This document shows positions 6,762 to 16,233 of a stretch of 41,654 nt of DNA, piece by piece. A model generated the notes under the pieces. The model did no database searches. It was not told the origin of the DNA and saw only the letters and a list, made by a program, of their open reading frames with translations. The translations under genes were made by a program, and so were the position numbers. Where the stretch lies: IMG/VR virus record IMGVR_UViG_3300009788_000174, positions 1 through 41,654 of that record; one strand, 5' to 3'. Each line of letters opens with the position of its first letter. The first letter of the stretch is position 1. The stretch is from a virus.

Positions 6762-7146
6762 ATTTGACTACCCACACAAAGAAGAGGAAGGCCCCACACC
6801 AACGCCACTAATTCCATTTGAAGTTGGGTATGTCTTTGGGGACGACCTGGAGCCATGCGTAATTGAAGTGTTTCGTGTTGACACTGCTAAGGGTGAAGCC
6901 AGCTTCCAGTTCTCCCATAGGTTAACACGCACGCGACTTCTCTTAGGGTGTTACCTTAAATCCGCCGATGACAAACTCCTCGGTGTTGAGGGGATCGACG
7001 ACGAGGTCGGTGGCTGTAGGGTAACTGCCGGTAACAAGGTTAGCCTTACCATGATTATGGACTTGAAGACAGGGACGATAATCAAGCAGCCGACTAAGGC
7101 ACAGGCTAGAGCCCATGCTTGTCTTGATTATGGCCAGATGATTTAA
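6688..7146 (+). CDS. Putative exported protein of unknown function
   Basis: A 152-residue protein starting at GTG. The N-terminus has a twin-arginine-like signal: IRRTFLATLLSVPSSALA, with a likely cleavage after ALA, followed by a Pro/Glu-rich linker and a compact beta-rich domain (FEVGYVFGDDLEPCVIEVFRV ... LLLGCYLKSADDKLLGVEGID ... KVSLTMIMDLKTGTII). GGAG lies about ten bases upstream. It is the last gene of the plus-strand operon; its stop overlaps, tail to tail, the stop of the minus-strand gene at 7143. No family is recognised. A role at the host envelope, such as superinfection exclusion or lysis timing, would fit an exported phage protein but is only inferred. Confidence 0.65.
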   Translation: MIRRTFLATLLSVPSSALAISTGGKFDYPHKEEEGPTPTPLIPFEVGYVFGDDLEPCVIEVFRVDTAKGEASFQFSHRLTRTRLLLGCYLKSADDKLLGVEGIDDEVGGCRVTAGNKVSLTMIMDLKTGTIIKQPTKAQARAHACLDYGQMI

Positions 7147-7880
7147 GTCCCAGGGGCACCCGGCCATGGTACAATATAAGCACTAATGCTAACATTGGTA
7201 GACCCGGACTGTATACATGTCCAATCACTCCCATCACACGGTGCCATTGGGTGTGATACATTAACACCACCAAAGGGACTAGCATTATTGTATAGTGTGA
7301 TCGAATCAGAGAATACACCTGCGGGACCTGAGATAGAAATACTGACCCGAACAAGCGGCGTGTTCAAATCATTTGTTCCATTCCATAAAATTTCAAGTGT
7401 ATGCATCCCTAAGAATATAATAGGATCATGATGTGGGTTGTTTTCTACACGAACTAGATTGTCTAGTGGATCATGAGACATTTCCCCATTCCACCCACCA
7501 CTGGTGGCAGTATTATAACCACCTGACTCACTCCAACCAGACATTGCAAGTGGACCCGTTTCACTTCGGTATCCTGATCCTGACCACCCTATAGACAATC
7601 GGTATCCATGGATGTTAATCCCAATTGGATATCCTTTTTCAATAACTACCTCATGGTTATGGGGGCATGGGTTAACTCCCTTTTGACGTAGTAATTGAAA
7701 TATGTCGTCTCTATCGGCCGCCATAAGTGGACGGGCATAATAACCCGCCTCATAGGAACGTCGCTCAACTAGTGTCATATCCTCAGCAGAATATAATGTT
7801 GTCGGCATATGGTCGAGTGGGACACACGAACCTATAAGTGTGGGAAGATTATCACCGACCTTGAGTCCATTATGTGGCAT
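7143..7880 (-). CDS. Last gene of the tail cluster, possible tail-tip or receptor-binding protein
   Basis: A 245-residue protein directly after the tail hub gene, with one base between the hub stop and its ATG; no good ribosome binding site is seen, so translation is probably coupled. The N-terminal third is helical (RRSYEAGYYARPLMAADRDD). The remainder is Gly/Ser/Asn-rich and beta-like (GWSGSGYRSETGPLAMSGW, SISGPAGVFSDSITLYNN). Position downstream of the hub and the Gly/Ser-rich composition suggest an exposed tail protein, but no family is recognised. It ends the minus-strand virion transcript, meeting the plus-strand operon with a 4-base overlap and no obvious terminator between them. Confidence 0.75.
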   Translation of the reverse strand: MPHNGLKVGDNLPTLIGSCVPLDHMPTTLYSAEDMTLVERRSYEAGYYARPLMAADRDDIFQLLRQKGVNPCPHNHEVVIEKGYPIGINIHGYRLSIGWSGSGYRSETGPLAMSGWSESGGYNTATSGGWNGEMSHDPLDNLVRVENNPHHDPIIFLGMHTLEILWNGTNDLNTPLVRVSISISGPAGVFSDSITLYNNASPFGGVNVSHPMAPCDGSDWTCIQSGSTNVSISAYIVPWPGAPGT

Positions 7881-7881
7881 G

Positions 7882-10800
7882 CTAGATCCAGACTGCTACT
7901 TGCATCGTGTATTGTGTTTGGGCCACATCGTCGACCATCCATGTTTGCTTAGAAACCATAACACCAGTACCAACGGGAAGATCAACTCCACCAGCAATTT
8001 GAACTTGGTATGCCGTGACAGTTTCAGTTTCACCACCGATACCATTCTTGTAGATATCAACAGCATATAGACTACCACTACCACTCGCGATTCGACCTGG
8101 GTAAGTAGCACCGCTACCTCCACCCCCTACAGCATCAAGAGCTTCCTGGACCATCGCTATATACTGTGCATGTGTCAGTTCGCCTTCACTATATCCCGGT
8201 AAGCTCGTCTCATCAATTGGCTCCGTAGCTTCTGAATAGTCACCACGTCCAGGGTATATTGAGTTTGGTGGCCGGTCTCCATCTGATGGGTCACCAGCAT
8301 AATACTTGCCTTCTGGTTTGACATCGTCAATGTCGGATGGTTTTAAGTCACCACTATCATGATTAGTCCCACCACCTGCACGAGCAGAACCAGTGCTCCC
8401 ACCACCCCCTCCACTGCCCCCGCCTGCACCACCACCTCCGTACCCACCAGAGATACCACTATTACGTTCGTACCAATCGGACATCTGGTTATCGACAATA
8501 GTTGAGCCACCCTCTACCTCTACACCCGGACCATCACCGCCCGCGAAACCTGACGCTATTTCTTCATCAGTCGGGAAGTAGTTCGCGGGATCAATCTGTG
8601 ATGGCCAAGCATAAATGTATGGTTCCATTTCACCAGACCGTACTGGAACCCATGCCTCAACTTGAAGTTCCATGGACGCAGAGTCATACGTCACATCTGT
8701 TACAAGTGCTGCAACATCAGAGTCTGCAATAAAGTTCTGATTAAAATCGAACTTAACTGTGTCAAAACTTTCAAGATACAACTTATGCAGGTATGTCTTA
8801 AAACGTATCTGCTTCCAGATATTTGCTTTCCGGATAAGCCAGAACGTCGCAGACTTGAGCACAAGCTCACCAAAGTTGTAAATGTAAAAGTCAAAGGTAC
8901 GCTCGTGCAATCCGTACTTCTTTACATTGTGACGTAACACTAAGTCATACGGTTTGTCCTTGGCATAGTCATCTGTCCATTGAGCGACAAACTTTGTGAC
9001 TAGTTCTTCAGCCCGTGTTGTTATGACTTCCATAGTCTCAACAGCAATGTCTGACTCTGTGACTGTGTCAACTTCTGATAGTTGTTCGGCAAGGTACTTG
9101 ATAAAGAATGTATTGTCCGAGATCCAAACGGCACAGCGAGCCTGGAAGGCAATCTCTTCCAGTGCCTGCATGATGTTCATCCTATCAAACAATGCGAAGT
9201 TTGATGGGTAGTTCTCAATCATTGCCTTCACGTAATTGAATGATGTAGTATCCCAACTCAGGTCAGTATACTTATCAATCATCCATGTCATAATGTCTAC
9301 AGTATTTGGCCCGACCGGACTAGTCTGTGTGACATAGATATCATCGGCCCATTCTGAGTCATAGAAGTTAAGTGGCTGGTCAAGTGTGATTGAAGTAACA
9401 GTGTACCCGACAAGATCCACATGTCGTACTGTGTAGTATGACGAAGGGACAGTCATTAGACGTTCAAGACCATTGATGGTTTTGAACGCTTTGACATGGT
9501 GTACTGCCGACGGTAAGATGTTTGCAATATAGGTGACGTGGATGTTAGAGTTAACACGAATCCTACTACCCGCTTGTAGAAATGTGAAGCCATAAGCGTC
9601 AGCTAGTCCAGACGAAAAGTCTGTGACGACACGCTTTGTTATAGTGAACGTGTCACCATCAAATTGCCCACCCACAACGATGTGGTCGATACGTAGTTCG
9701 ATGTATTCATTCTGTGGAAAGAATGCACCATTCACCACCTTGAACTCTGAAGCCTGATACTCTTCTTGCTGTTCTTTGACAGCTTCCAACGCAGCACGTT
9801 CTTCGTCAAGCTCTGAACGTGAATTCATGAAATCACTATCACCACCATCCGGATGGACAGATGCAGCTAGAGCATCCATCACTGCTGCCGCTAGCATCTG
9901 ATAACTAGCATAGCGTTGATCGTATAGGTTAGCCCAATACTGATATGTTTCCGTGTTGTGCTGTAGTGCTTCGGCCGCAAGATTGTAACCATCAATTGCT
10001 AAGTTGATCGATTCCCAAGCATCAATCAACTCAGCTTTAAGTGTAGATATATCTGAACCTTCTTCTGACAACGTAATCGTCTTACGTATGTTATTGATTA
10101 TCGCTCTTCTTGCCTGCACTAATGCCAACCACGCATTAGTATCCGACGTTGATTTTATTACGGCCGCAGCCGCCACCTCAGCATAATCTTTGGCCTCATT
10201 CATTAGGTCCATCATCTCATCGCGTGAAGCGATGTTGATATACGCTGTGCTACCCATCGAGTCGCCGTATCTGTTCAACTCGTTCAGTCGTTCGTCAATG
10301 TATGGATCGATAACACCAAGAGATTCGGCCGTCTCTGCAATAGGCACTTCCTGTAGTGCTACAGCCGGTACGTTCTGACACATACCGAAGACGAGTGGCC
10401 ACGCCTTCCCTATTAAGTCCTCAGGGATGTAGGTAAAGTCACCTTCCTCGGGAGAAAACCCAATTTCTTTGTCGGCGAGCTTAGTAATCACCTCAAAGTG
10501 TAGTGAGCGAGAACCTTCCTTCCATATCGTTGGGCTGGTAATCTCACCCTCGAAGAGAAGGAACTTCTCAGCCAACGGGATACCTTCCATCCACTGGAAG
10601 ATCCTACATGGCCGACCATGCACGTCATTGTAGTTAATGATGTGCTTCAGCGTACCATCACTGTCGGCAAGCTCCATTGATATACCCTGGCTTCTGCCCT
10701 GGCTGTCCATCTTAACAACACTCTCCATAGTGCTGACACTGAGAATCTTACCCTCGATATTACTACCGGGGATATCCTTGTCGGCGTACTGATGCCATTG

Positions 10801-10896
10801 ACCATCTACAGCCCACTGAACCTCGACAATACAAACGGATTCTGAGCCGTGTGAATTTGTGAGCCTCTCTGACATTACAGGACTAAGGGTTTTCAT
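7882..10896 (-). CDS. Large tail hub / tail-tip protein
   Basis: A 1004-residue protein, the largest tail gene after the tape measure. Residues 1-about 200 are beta-rich and resemble the baseplate-hub start (SIEGKILSVSTMESVV, a short PCRIFQW region). Residues about 210-400 form an Ala/Glu-rich helical insertion likely to be coiled-coil (AEVAAAAVIKS, AERAALEAVKEQQEEY). Residues about 410-800 return to a beta-domain with phage hub features (NTVDIMTWMIDKYTDLSWD, FALFDRMNIMQALEEIAFQARCAVW). A Gly-rich hinge follows near 835-860, then a 140-residue tail. It starts at an ATGA overlap with the preceding gene. The place after the tape measure and the size support a J/gp17-like central tip protein. 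Confidence 0.78.
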   Translation of the reverse strand: MKTLSPVMSERLTNSHGSESVCIVEVQWAVDGQWHQYADKDIPGSNIEGKILSVSTMESVVKMDSQGRSQGISMELADSDGTLKHIINYNDVHGRPCRIFQWMEGIPLAEKFLLFEGEITSPTIWKEGSRSLHFEVITKLADKEIGFSPEEGDFTYIPEDLIGKAWPLVFGMCQNVPAVALQEVPIAETAESLGVIDPYIDERLNELNRYGDSMGSTAYINIASRDEMMDLMNEAKDYAEVAAAAVIKSTSDTNAWLALVQARRAIINNIRKTITLSEEGSDISTLKAELIDAWESINLAIDGYNLAAEALQHNTETYQYWANLYDQRYASYQMLAAAVMDALAASVHPDGGDSDFMNSRSELDEERAALEAVKEQQEEYQASEFKVVNGAFFPQNEYIELRIDHIVVGGQFDGDTFTITKRVVTDFSSGLADAYGFTFLQAGSRIRVNSNIHVTYIANILPSAVHHVKAFKTINGLERLMTVPSSYYTVRHVDLVGYTVTSITLDQPLNFYDSEWADDIYVTQTSPVGPNTVDIMTWMIDKYTDLSWDTTSFNYVKAMIENYPSNFALFDRMNIMQALEEIAFQARCAVWISDNTFFIKYLAEQLSEVDTVTESDIAVETMEVITTRAEELVTKFVAQWTDDYAKDKPYDLVLRHNVKKYGLHERTFDFYIYNFGELVLKSATFWLIRKANIWKQIRFKTYLHKLYLESFDTVKFDFNQNFIADSDVAALVTDVTYDSASMELQVEAWVPVRSGEMEPYIYAWPSQIDPANYFPTDEEIASGFAGGDGPGVEVEGGSTIVDNQMSDWYERNSGISGGYGGGGAGGGSGGGGGSTGSARAGGGTNHDSGDLKPSDIDDVKPEGKYYAGDPSDGDRPPNSIYPGRGDYSEATEPIDETSLPGYSEGELTHAQYIAMVQEALDAVGGGGSGATYPGRIASGSGSLYAVDIYKNGIGGETETVTAYQVQIAGGVDLPVGTGVMVSKQTWMVDDVAQTQYTMQVAVWI

Positions 10897-12023
10897 TGTA
10901 GCTCTACCTCAAACTGTAGGGTAACATAATGCTTATCGGGCCCAGCGTCCGCAAGCTCTGATGCAGGGGTCAATATCAAAGCTTTCCATACTCTTGATTC
11001 AAAGTCTATGATTCTTATTTCTTGGCCTAATGTTACATCCAGGAAATTGAGAAGTGCAACTCTTTGAACGTCAGTGAGAGTCCCGATCTTGTAATCTAGT
11101 TTCTGGATGCTGGGCCAACTCTCATCACGATAGATGTCAAGCTTACCACCGCGAGTTTTTCGATTGATACGCTGGTGGGTGAACATCTCTTGGTTGTTGA
11201 ACTCTGGGTTCCTCAGTTCGATGATAAGGGTAGGAGCGTTGAATGGGTATGATAGCTGGGTACTGGATCTGTGGACTAGGACAGGGGCCCTGGGCCATTC
11301 ACTCTTATCCGGTATTAAGGCACTGGCTGCTTGCGTGAATGTCAGTGTGTTCCCCACCGACAAGCTACGGACGACAGAACAACCGATTACTTGGGTGAAG
11401 GACAGTAGACTGCTGGTCGGCTTAGTGACCTCAGCGACGGCAGTGTGAGTGAAGTAAAGCCACTGCTTAACGTGTTCACCCGACGCTGTTGTAATCACAC
11501 TATGTGATAGGTGTAGGTGATTACTTACTGAGAGCGGAATTACACGAGCAGCTTGATGTGAGAACGAAAGGTAACTTGTAACTGCCAAGTTAATGACGTT
11601 CGACGCTAGTGTTGCTGATTGCGTGAAGTCTAATGTACTTGAAACGGACAAGTAGATAGGCCGACGAACTTCAACACTCTGAGAGAAGCTAAGTTGGTTA
11701 CCCGCAGAGAGGGCAGTGATATTGCTTCTTGCATTCTGTGAGAATGCTAGTGTGTTCCCGACACTTAGAGATATTGGGCGAGTGATATGAACATTCTGAC
11801 TAAAAGCCAGAGTGTTACTTGCTGACAGGTAGTAGATGTTGTTAACATCAACAGATTGAGAGAAAGTGAGAGTATCTTCAACAGAGAGATACTTATAATC
11901 AGACTCCGGACTCTGAGCGAACGCTAACGTACTTGACACAGCTATCGCCCACGTTTTATTGTAGGTTACAGACTGTGAAAAGGTTAGCGTATTCTCTGCT
12001 GAGTGACGTAGTTTCTTCGGCAT
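10893..12023 (-). CDS. Solenoid-repeat protein A with C-terminal tail domain
   Basis: A 376-residue protein. Residues about 8-265 contain twelve repeats of roughly 20 residues, consensus [VA]-x-[NS]-[TH]-L-x-[FL]-[ST]-[QH]-x-[VA], for example AENTLTFSQSV, ASNTLAFSQNV and VGNTLTFTQAA. The regular spacing and alternating hydrophobic/polar pattern suggest a beta-solenoid or fibre. The last 110 residues form a separate domain (SWPSIQKLDYKIG, LLNFLDVTLGQEIRIIDF, VWKALIL). The paralogue at 22918-24030 has the same plan. The ATG at 12023 follows GAGGG with five bases between; a hairpin and a GTTAAGATTACC site lie just upstream. It is probably a virion fibre or tail-tip component; I know no named family. 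Confidence 0.75.
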   Translation of the reverse strand: MPKKLRHSAENTLTFSQSVTYNKTWAIAVSSTLAFAQSPESDYKYLSVEDTLTFSQSVDVNNIYYLSASNTLAFSQNVHITRPISLSVGNTLAFSQNARSNITALSAGNQLSFSQSVEVRRPIYLSVSSTLDFTQSATLASNVINLAVTSYLSFSHQAARVIPLSVSNHLHLSHSVITTASGEHVKQWLYFTHTAVAEVTKPTSSLLSFTQVIGCSVVRSLSVGNTLTFTQAASALIPDKSEWPRAPVLVHRSSTQLSYPFNAPTLIIELRNPEFNNQEMFTHQRINRKTRGGKLDIYRDESWPSIQKLDYKIGTLTDVQRVALLNFLDVTLGQEIRIIDFESRVWKALILTPASELADAGPDKHYVTLQFEVELQ

Positions 12024-12037
12024 CACTACCCTCTATT

Positions 12038-12076
12038 GTTAAGATTACCCAGAGCCCACCCAAGTGGATGGGCTCT
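12038..12076 (-). promoter_or_regulatory. Hairpin plus GTTAAGATTACC site upstream of 10893-12023
   Basis: AGAGCCCA at 12051-12058 pairs with TGGGCTCT at 12069-12076, just after the stop of 12089-12616. The dyad copy GTTAAGATTACC at 12038-12049 directly follows, 15 bases before the start of the repeat protein. The hairpin has no T-run, so termination there is doubtful. The hairpin-site-gene order recurs at 20119-20171 and 37243-37292. Confidence 0.5.
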
Positions 12077-12088
12077 AGGCAAGGAAGA

Positions 12089-12616
12089 TTACGTGCTAAC
12101 GGTGTACGTGATCTTGAGTTGATCGCCATTGCTGACAGGCACGTCAGCGGCAAACAAAGCGGTGGCCCAAAGGGTTCCGGTCGTACCACTCTTGGTATTC
12201 TGGGATGTAATGAACACACCCTTGACGGTTCCACTTCCATTGATATTGAAGGTGGCGGGGGACGCATTGGTCACCGACTGGCTGGAAGCAGAACCTGATC
12301 CCCAGGCTACGCGGTTCGCTTCGGAATACGAAGTGAACTCGTTCCAACCAGCATGGCTGTTCATGACATCTGCCGCAGCGAGAGCGGAATAGCCACTAAG
12401 GTCAATCAGGCCAATGCACCAGGAAGCCTGAGCTACGGCCGTACCGTCATTGAACATGACGTCGAGATCTAGGTCCTTACCGACATTCACAATGTCATTG
12501 TTAAAGTCGTAGACGCCAAGAAGTTCGCCGTCCTTGTTGTAATGTTCCGCGTGTATCTGTCCACGGAACGACACTTTGCTTTTCATGGTGAAAAGCTTCT
12601 TAACAAAGTTGAGCAT
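12089..12616 (-). CDS. Small tail-region structural protein
   Basis: A 175-residue protein starting at ATG 12616 after GGAGG with a good gap (an upstream in-frame codon at 12631 has no such site). Its N-terminus, FRGQIHAEHYNKDGELLGVYDFNNDIVNVGKD, and C-terminal strand set (SGTVKGVFITSQNTKSGTTGTLWATALF ... NGDQLKITYTV) match a pattern I recall in small conserved phage virion proteins near tail genes: a G-x-V-K-G-x-F-L turn followed by a TGTL strand. The function of that group is unknown; minor tail, decoration or baseplate wedge are all possible. Confidence 0.65.
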   Translation of the reverse strand: MLNFVKKLFTMKSKVSFRGQIHAEHYNKDGELLGVYDFNNDIVNVGKDLDLDVMFNDGTAVAQASWCIGLIDLSGYSALAAADVMNSHAGWNEFTSYSEANRVAWGSGSASSQSVTNASPATFNINGSGTVKGVFITSQNTKSGTTGTLWATALFAADVPVSNGDQLKITYTVST

Positions 12617-12636
12617 TACACCCTCCTTCAAACGGG

Positions 12637-12852
12637 TTATGAATTGTCCGTGGACAACTCGGGATTCATGATTGCAGCTTTTTGTTCATCCGTGAGATCA
12701 GTTCTGTCCTTCAATGCTATCTTAGTACAGACAGCTTCATGCTCGAATATGAAAGGATCGCACTCAAGCACATTCTCGATTGGTTGATTTGGTGGTGAAG
12801 AAGACTGGATGCTGCCCCCTTCCATCATTACAAGTTCAACATGATTTGTCAT
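12637..12852 (-). CDS. Small protein after the tape measure
   Basis: A 71-residue acidic protein (MTNHVELVMMEGGSIQSS ... DLTDEQKAAIMNPELSTDNS) with a strong AAGGAG seven bases before its ATG. It fills the gap between the tape measure and the next structural gene without other space. No signal, membrane segment or family is recognised. Confidence 0.6.
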   Translation of the reverse strand: MTNHVELVMMEGGSIQSSSPPNQPIENVLECDPFIFEHEAVCTKIALKDRTDLTDEQKAAIMNPELSTDNS

Positions 12853-12861
12853 AGTATCTCC

Positions 12862-15800
12862 TTAGCTAAGTCTACTCGTACCACGCCGTAACTCGCGGCG
12901 TAGCTCTGATGCAATTTCCCTTGCAACTCGCACAGATGTACCACCACCTTGTACAGTGACCTTAACGTCACCTACGTTGTTGTTAACAATACCACCCGTA
13001 CCGAAGCGAGCACCATTATTCATTGCTATAAGATCAGGTAGGAAGTTACCAGTTGCTCGTGGATTAACTACATATTCACCCTTACGTAGTCTCGCATTGA
13101 TAGTATCACTAGCTAGACCACCAGCCGCAAAGCGACCACCAGCCGCAAAGCGACCACCGTATGCACCACCTTGTGCTTGTAGTAATGCTATCTCTGCATT
13201 TATTGCCTTCGTTTCACTTAGTAAGGCACTGGCAGACTCATTCGTTTTTGTAGCAGCTTCCATGACTCCTTTGTATATACCAGAAACAGTAGCCGTAGTG
13301 TTACCGGTTTCAATCAAGGCACCAATAATAGCACTGGTCGATTCACCCCAAGCTGTCCCCATCTCCCCCCACTTAACTTGTAGCTTATCAATTTCTACTT
13401 GGGCTTTTCCAATTGCTGTTTCAAGACGAGCAGAAAATGCCTCGGCTTGTTTCTTATGAAACTCCCCTGCTTTAGCCTGACCAATTCCCCCTAGTATCTG
13501 CCTAAAGAAGGTATCAAACGTCTGCTTAGATTCATCAGTCATATATTTTGAGAAGAGACCATATTCTTCTTGCATCTCCTTAATCATTGAACTGAGTTGC
13601 TCTACTGGGATTTTAGCAAAGTCTTCAGACGTTTCGTCTGTAAGTAGCATTACCTTATCTTTAAATGATAAGAACGTATCTTGGACTTTATTGAATTCCG
13701 CAATCAATGCTTCCCCCTCTAAGTCCGCCGTATCTACGATACTCTTGAGCATCTTCCCAATCATTAGTTCGTCTTGAACTGAGCCTGAAAACCACCCTGT
13801 ACCTAACTCCTTACCCATTCGGTCTACGGCATTTTGTACTTGCCCTGTGCCCTCCTTTTGCAGGTCACTAGCGTCCTTAAATAGCTGTGCTTGCTTTATC
13901 AATTCCTCATTATATTTTTCAACTTCTTCAACCCGTAACTTATCGAGCTTTAGGAGGTTTTCCATTCGGATAAGGACTTGGTCTGCAGCAGGTGTTGTCT
14001 GGTCACCGTAAAGGTCTTTTGATTCATCAATAGCCTCCTGCATTAGATCCATTACATTCTCACGGAGTGCCTGTGCTAACATAGCAGTTCTATACCATAC
14101 TTCTTGATTCCCGGCCGCCTTGATAAGATTTCCTTGCTTATCAACAATAACCTTATTGGCAAGCACCCAACTTTCACCGGCAGACTTAACTTTCTGGTAA
14201 TCCTTCTTACCCTTATTATATATCTGCGTCATGGCCCTTTCTTCTGAGACACCCAGTGCTTCGAGTTCGTCAATTAGTGCATTATACGCAGGCAATGCTT
14301 TCATTGCTGCTTCATTTTCTCCAGCCGCCAGCAGGCCAAGAATACGCCCATGTTCTTTTACAGCCCGAGTAGATAAAAGTTGTTTTTTCTCTAGTTGACC
14401 AGCATTCTTCATTTTCATACCATGAAGAGCTTCCTCCAGACCTTGCTGTTCAGTTTGAGCATCATTGAGTCTATTGTATGCAGCTTGAGTTTGTGAAACA
14501 TAATTATGGAGTTCGCGGATCTGGTCATCAAGACCCGTCTTATATCTACGGAATGAATTAGCTATATTCTCCCGTTCAATTCTTGCTATCTCAATCCACG
14601 CAGCATCATTAGCTGCAATTTTAACTTCGGCCGCTTCAAGTACACCATCTGTCATTCTCTGGTTGACATCTACAAGAGCCGAACTTAATTTATACGCGGC
14701 CAAAGCAACAGCAACAAATATAAATACAACATTTGTTAGAACTGCCACCAATGTAGTAAAGGCGGCTGTTAATCCGTATACAGCAAGCTCGGCAAGAGTT
14801 GCCGCTCCAGCTAATGAAAAGAACGCAGCTCCGGCAGTAGCAAGAGTAATAGCTGCACCAGACCATGCTAATGCCCAGGCTATAACACCAGCTTCATCCA
14901 CGTACTGGGAAACTGTTTTGAGTTTCTCTGCAAGCCCACCGATGGAGGTATTGAGACCGTCAAGACTATTAACAAGTTCTATCCCTACATCATGTGTGAA
15001 GAAGTTCTTGACTTTATTCCATTCTTTTTCAAGTCGATACCCAGCTTTATCCTGGATCTCGCCTAAAGCTTGAGTGGCATCTTTACCTGATCTACCGAAC
15101 TCATCGATAGCATCTGTAATTTCACCGAGACTCGATGCCAATCCCTGACCACCAGTGATAGCTCGGATACGACCCAGTACCGCACCCATCTCAGCGAGTT
15201 GTTCTCCACCTCTTGATGTAACTTCAATCAGCTTACGAATTACACCAACGAAGCCAAAGGCTGCAATTGCCCCTTCACCAGATGCAACACCCCATTCTTT
15301 GTATACCTCTAGCATCTTATCCGTAGGACGGATAAGTTTCATAATGACAGCACGTAACTGTGTAAGTGCAACTCTAGGTTCAACACCTTTTCTTGATAAG
15401 ACTGCCACAGATGCAGCAAGTTCTTCATATGTTATACCAAGCTGATGGGCGAGCATATTAACGCCACCCATTGTATTGGCCATATTCTTTAGTCGGAGTC
15501 GACCAAGTTCAACTGTCTTAAAGAATACGTCAGTTGCATACCCGGCATCATCGGCCGTCATTTCATATGCATTAAGGACACCCGTTAATAGCTGAACTGA
15601 ATCGGCCGTCGAACTAACCGTGATCGTTGATAATCGCATAGCTTCATTCATGAAGCCAATAACATGTGTACCTTCAGCGATTTGATTTGACAGAGCTTGA
15701 TACGTACCTTCGACGACATCTAAGTCTGCTCGGTTCCATTCATCAGAGAGATGCCGCATAGACTGCGACCATTTGTTAAAATGCAGCGGGGCATTATGTG

Positions 15801-16233
15801 AGATAGTCATAAGCTCACTAACAGCACGCGAGAATTTAATCGCGTCCCGCATCGTTTCAGTGAACCCAGTCTGTAGTGCCCCTAACGCACGATAGATAAG
15901 GAAACCGGAAAAGAAACGCCCAACACTACGCCACGATAATAGTGTTTTCTGGGCCGACGCCGCCCCCGCAGCACCGGTGGCAATATACTTAGCAGTAAGA
16001 TGTGATGCCCCCGCCGCAGTTTGTGACAGTGATACTTGTAATGATTTATGGGCACTTATCTGCTGCGTGATCGTTGAAGTAACTTTTTTATTGGCAGCAG
16101 CATACCCACCCTGCTTCCTTGCCATATCAAGTTGCTTTTGGTTAAGCTTAGCAAGAATCTCAGCGGCTTGATTTACCTCCGCGAGGTTCTCGATATCGAA
16201 GATCATCTTGGTACGGGATACTTGATCTGACAT
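12862..16233 (-). CDS. Tail tape measure protein
   Basis: A 1123-residue protein that sets tail length and is expelled during DNA delivery. Size and layout are typical of TP901-type tape measures: helical N-terminus, then SRAVSELMTISHNAP and TYQALSNQIAEGTHVIGFMN, with AVLSRKGVEPRVALTQLRAVI and DAIDEFGRSGKDATQALGEI further on. A long hydrophobic run near residues 450-515 (ITLATAGAAFFSLAGAATLA onward) may insert into the host membrane. A long helical region follows, and a Gly-rich tail with AAGGRFAAGG repeats near 1028-1045, then a basic end (SELRRELRRGTSR). Its ATG overlaps the previous stop (TAATG). It follows the chaperone genes as in lambda-like phages. At about 0.15 nm per residue the tail would be near 170 nm. 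Confidence 0.93.
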   Translation of the reverse strand: MSDQVSRTKMIFDIENLAEVNQAAEILAKLNQKQLDMARKQGGYAAANKKVTSTITQQISAHKSLQVSLSQTAAGASHLTAKYIATGAAGAASAQKTLLSWRSVGRFFSGFLIYRALGALQTGFTETMRDAIKFSRAVSELMTISHNAPLHFNKWSQSMRHLSDEWNRADLDVVEGTYQALSNQIAEGTHVIGFMNEAMRLSTITVSSTADSVQLLTGVLNAYEMTADDAGYATDVFFKTVELGRLRLKNMANTMGGVNMLAHQLGITYEELAASVAVLSRKGVEPRVALTQLRAVIMKLIRPTDKMLEVYKEWGVASGEGAIAAFGFVGVIRKLIEVTSRGGEQLAEMGAVLGRIRAITGGQGLASSLGEITDAIDEFGRSGKDATQALGEIQDKAGYRLEKEWNKVKNFFTHDVGIELVNSLDGLNTSIGGLAEKLKTVSQYVDEAGVIAWALAWSGAAITLATAGAAFFSLAGAATLAELAVYGLTAAFTTLVAVLTNVVFIFVAVALAAYKLSSALVDVNQRMTDGVLEAAEVKIAANDAAWIEIARIERENIANSFRRYKTGLDDQIRELHNYVSQTQAAYNRLNDAQTEQQGLEEALHGMKMKNAGQLEKKQLLSTRAVKEHGRILGLLAAGENEAAMKALPAYNALIDELEALGVSEERAMTQIYNKGKKDYQKVKSAGESWVLANKVIVDKQGNLIKAAGNQEVWYRTAMLAQALRENVMDLMQEAIDESKDLYGDQTTPAADQVLIRMENLLKLDKLRVEEVEKYNEELIKQAQLFKDASDLQKEGTGQVQNAVDRMGKELGTGWFSGSVQDELMIGKMLKSIVDTADLEGEALIAEFNKVQDTFLSFKDKVMLLTDETSEDFAKIPVEQLSSMIKEMQEEYGLFSKYMTDESKQTFDTFFRQILGGIGQAKAGEFHKKQAEAFSARLETAIGKAQVEIDKLQVKWGEMGTAWGESTSAIIGALIETGNTTATVSGIYKGVMEAATKTNESASALLSETKAINAEIALLQAQGGAYGGRFAAGGRFAAGGLASDTINARLRKGEYVVNPRATGNFLPDLIAMNNGARFGTGGIVNNNVGDVKVTVQGGGTSVRVAREIASELRRELRRGTSRLS

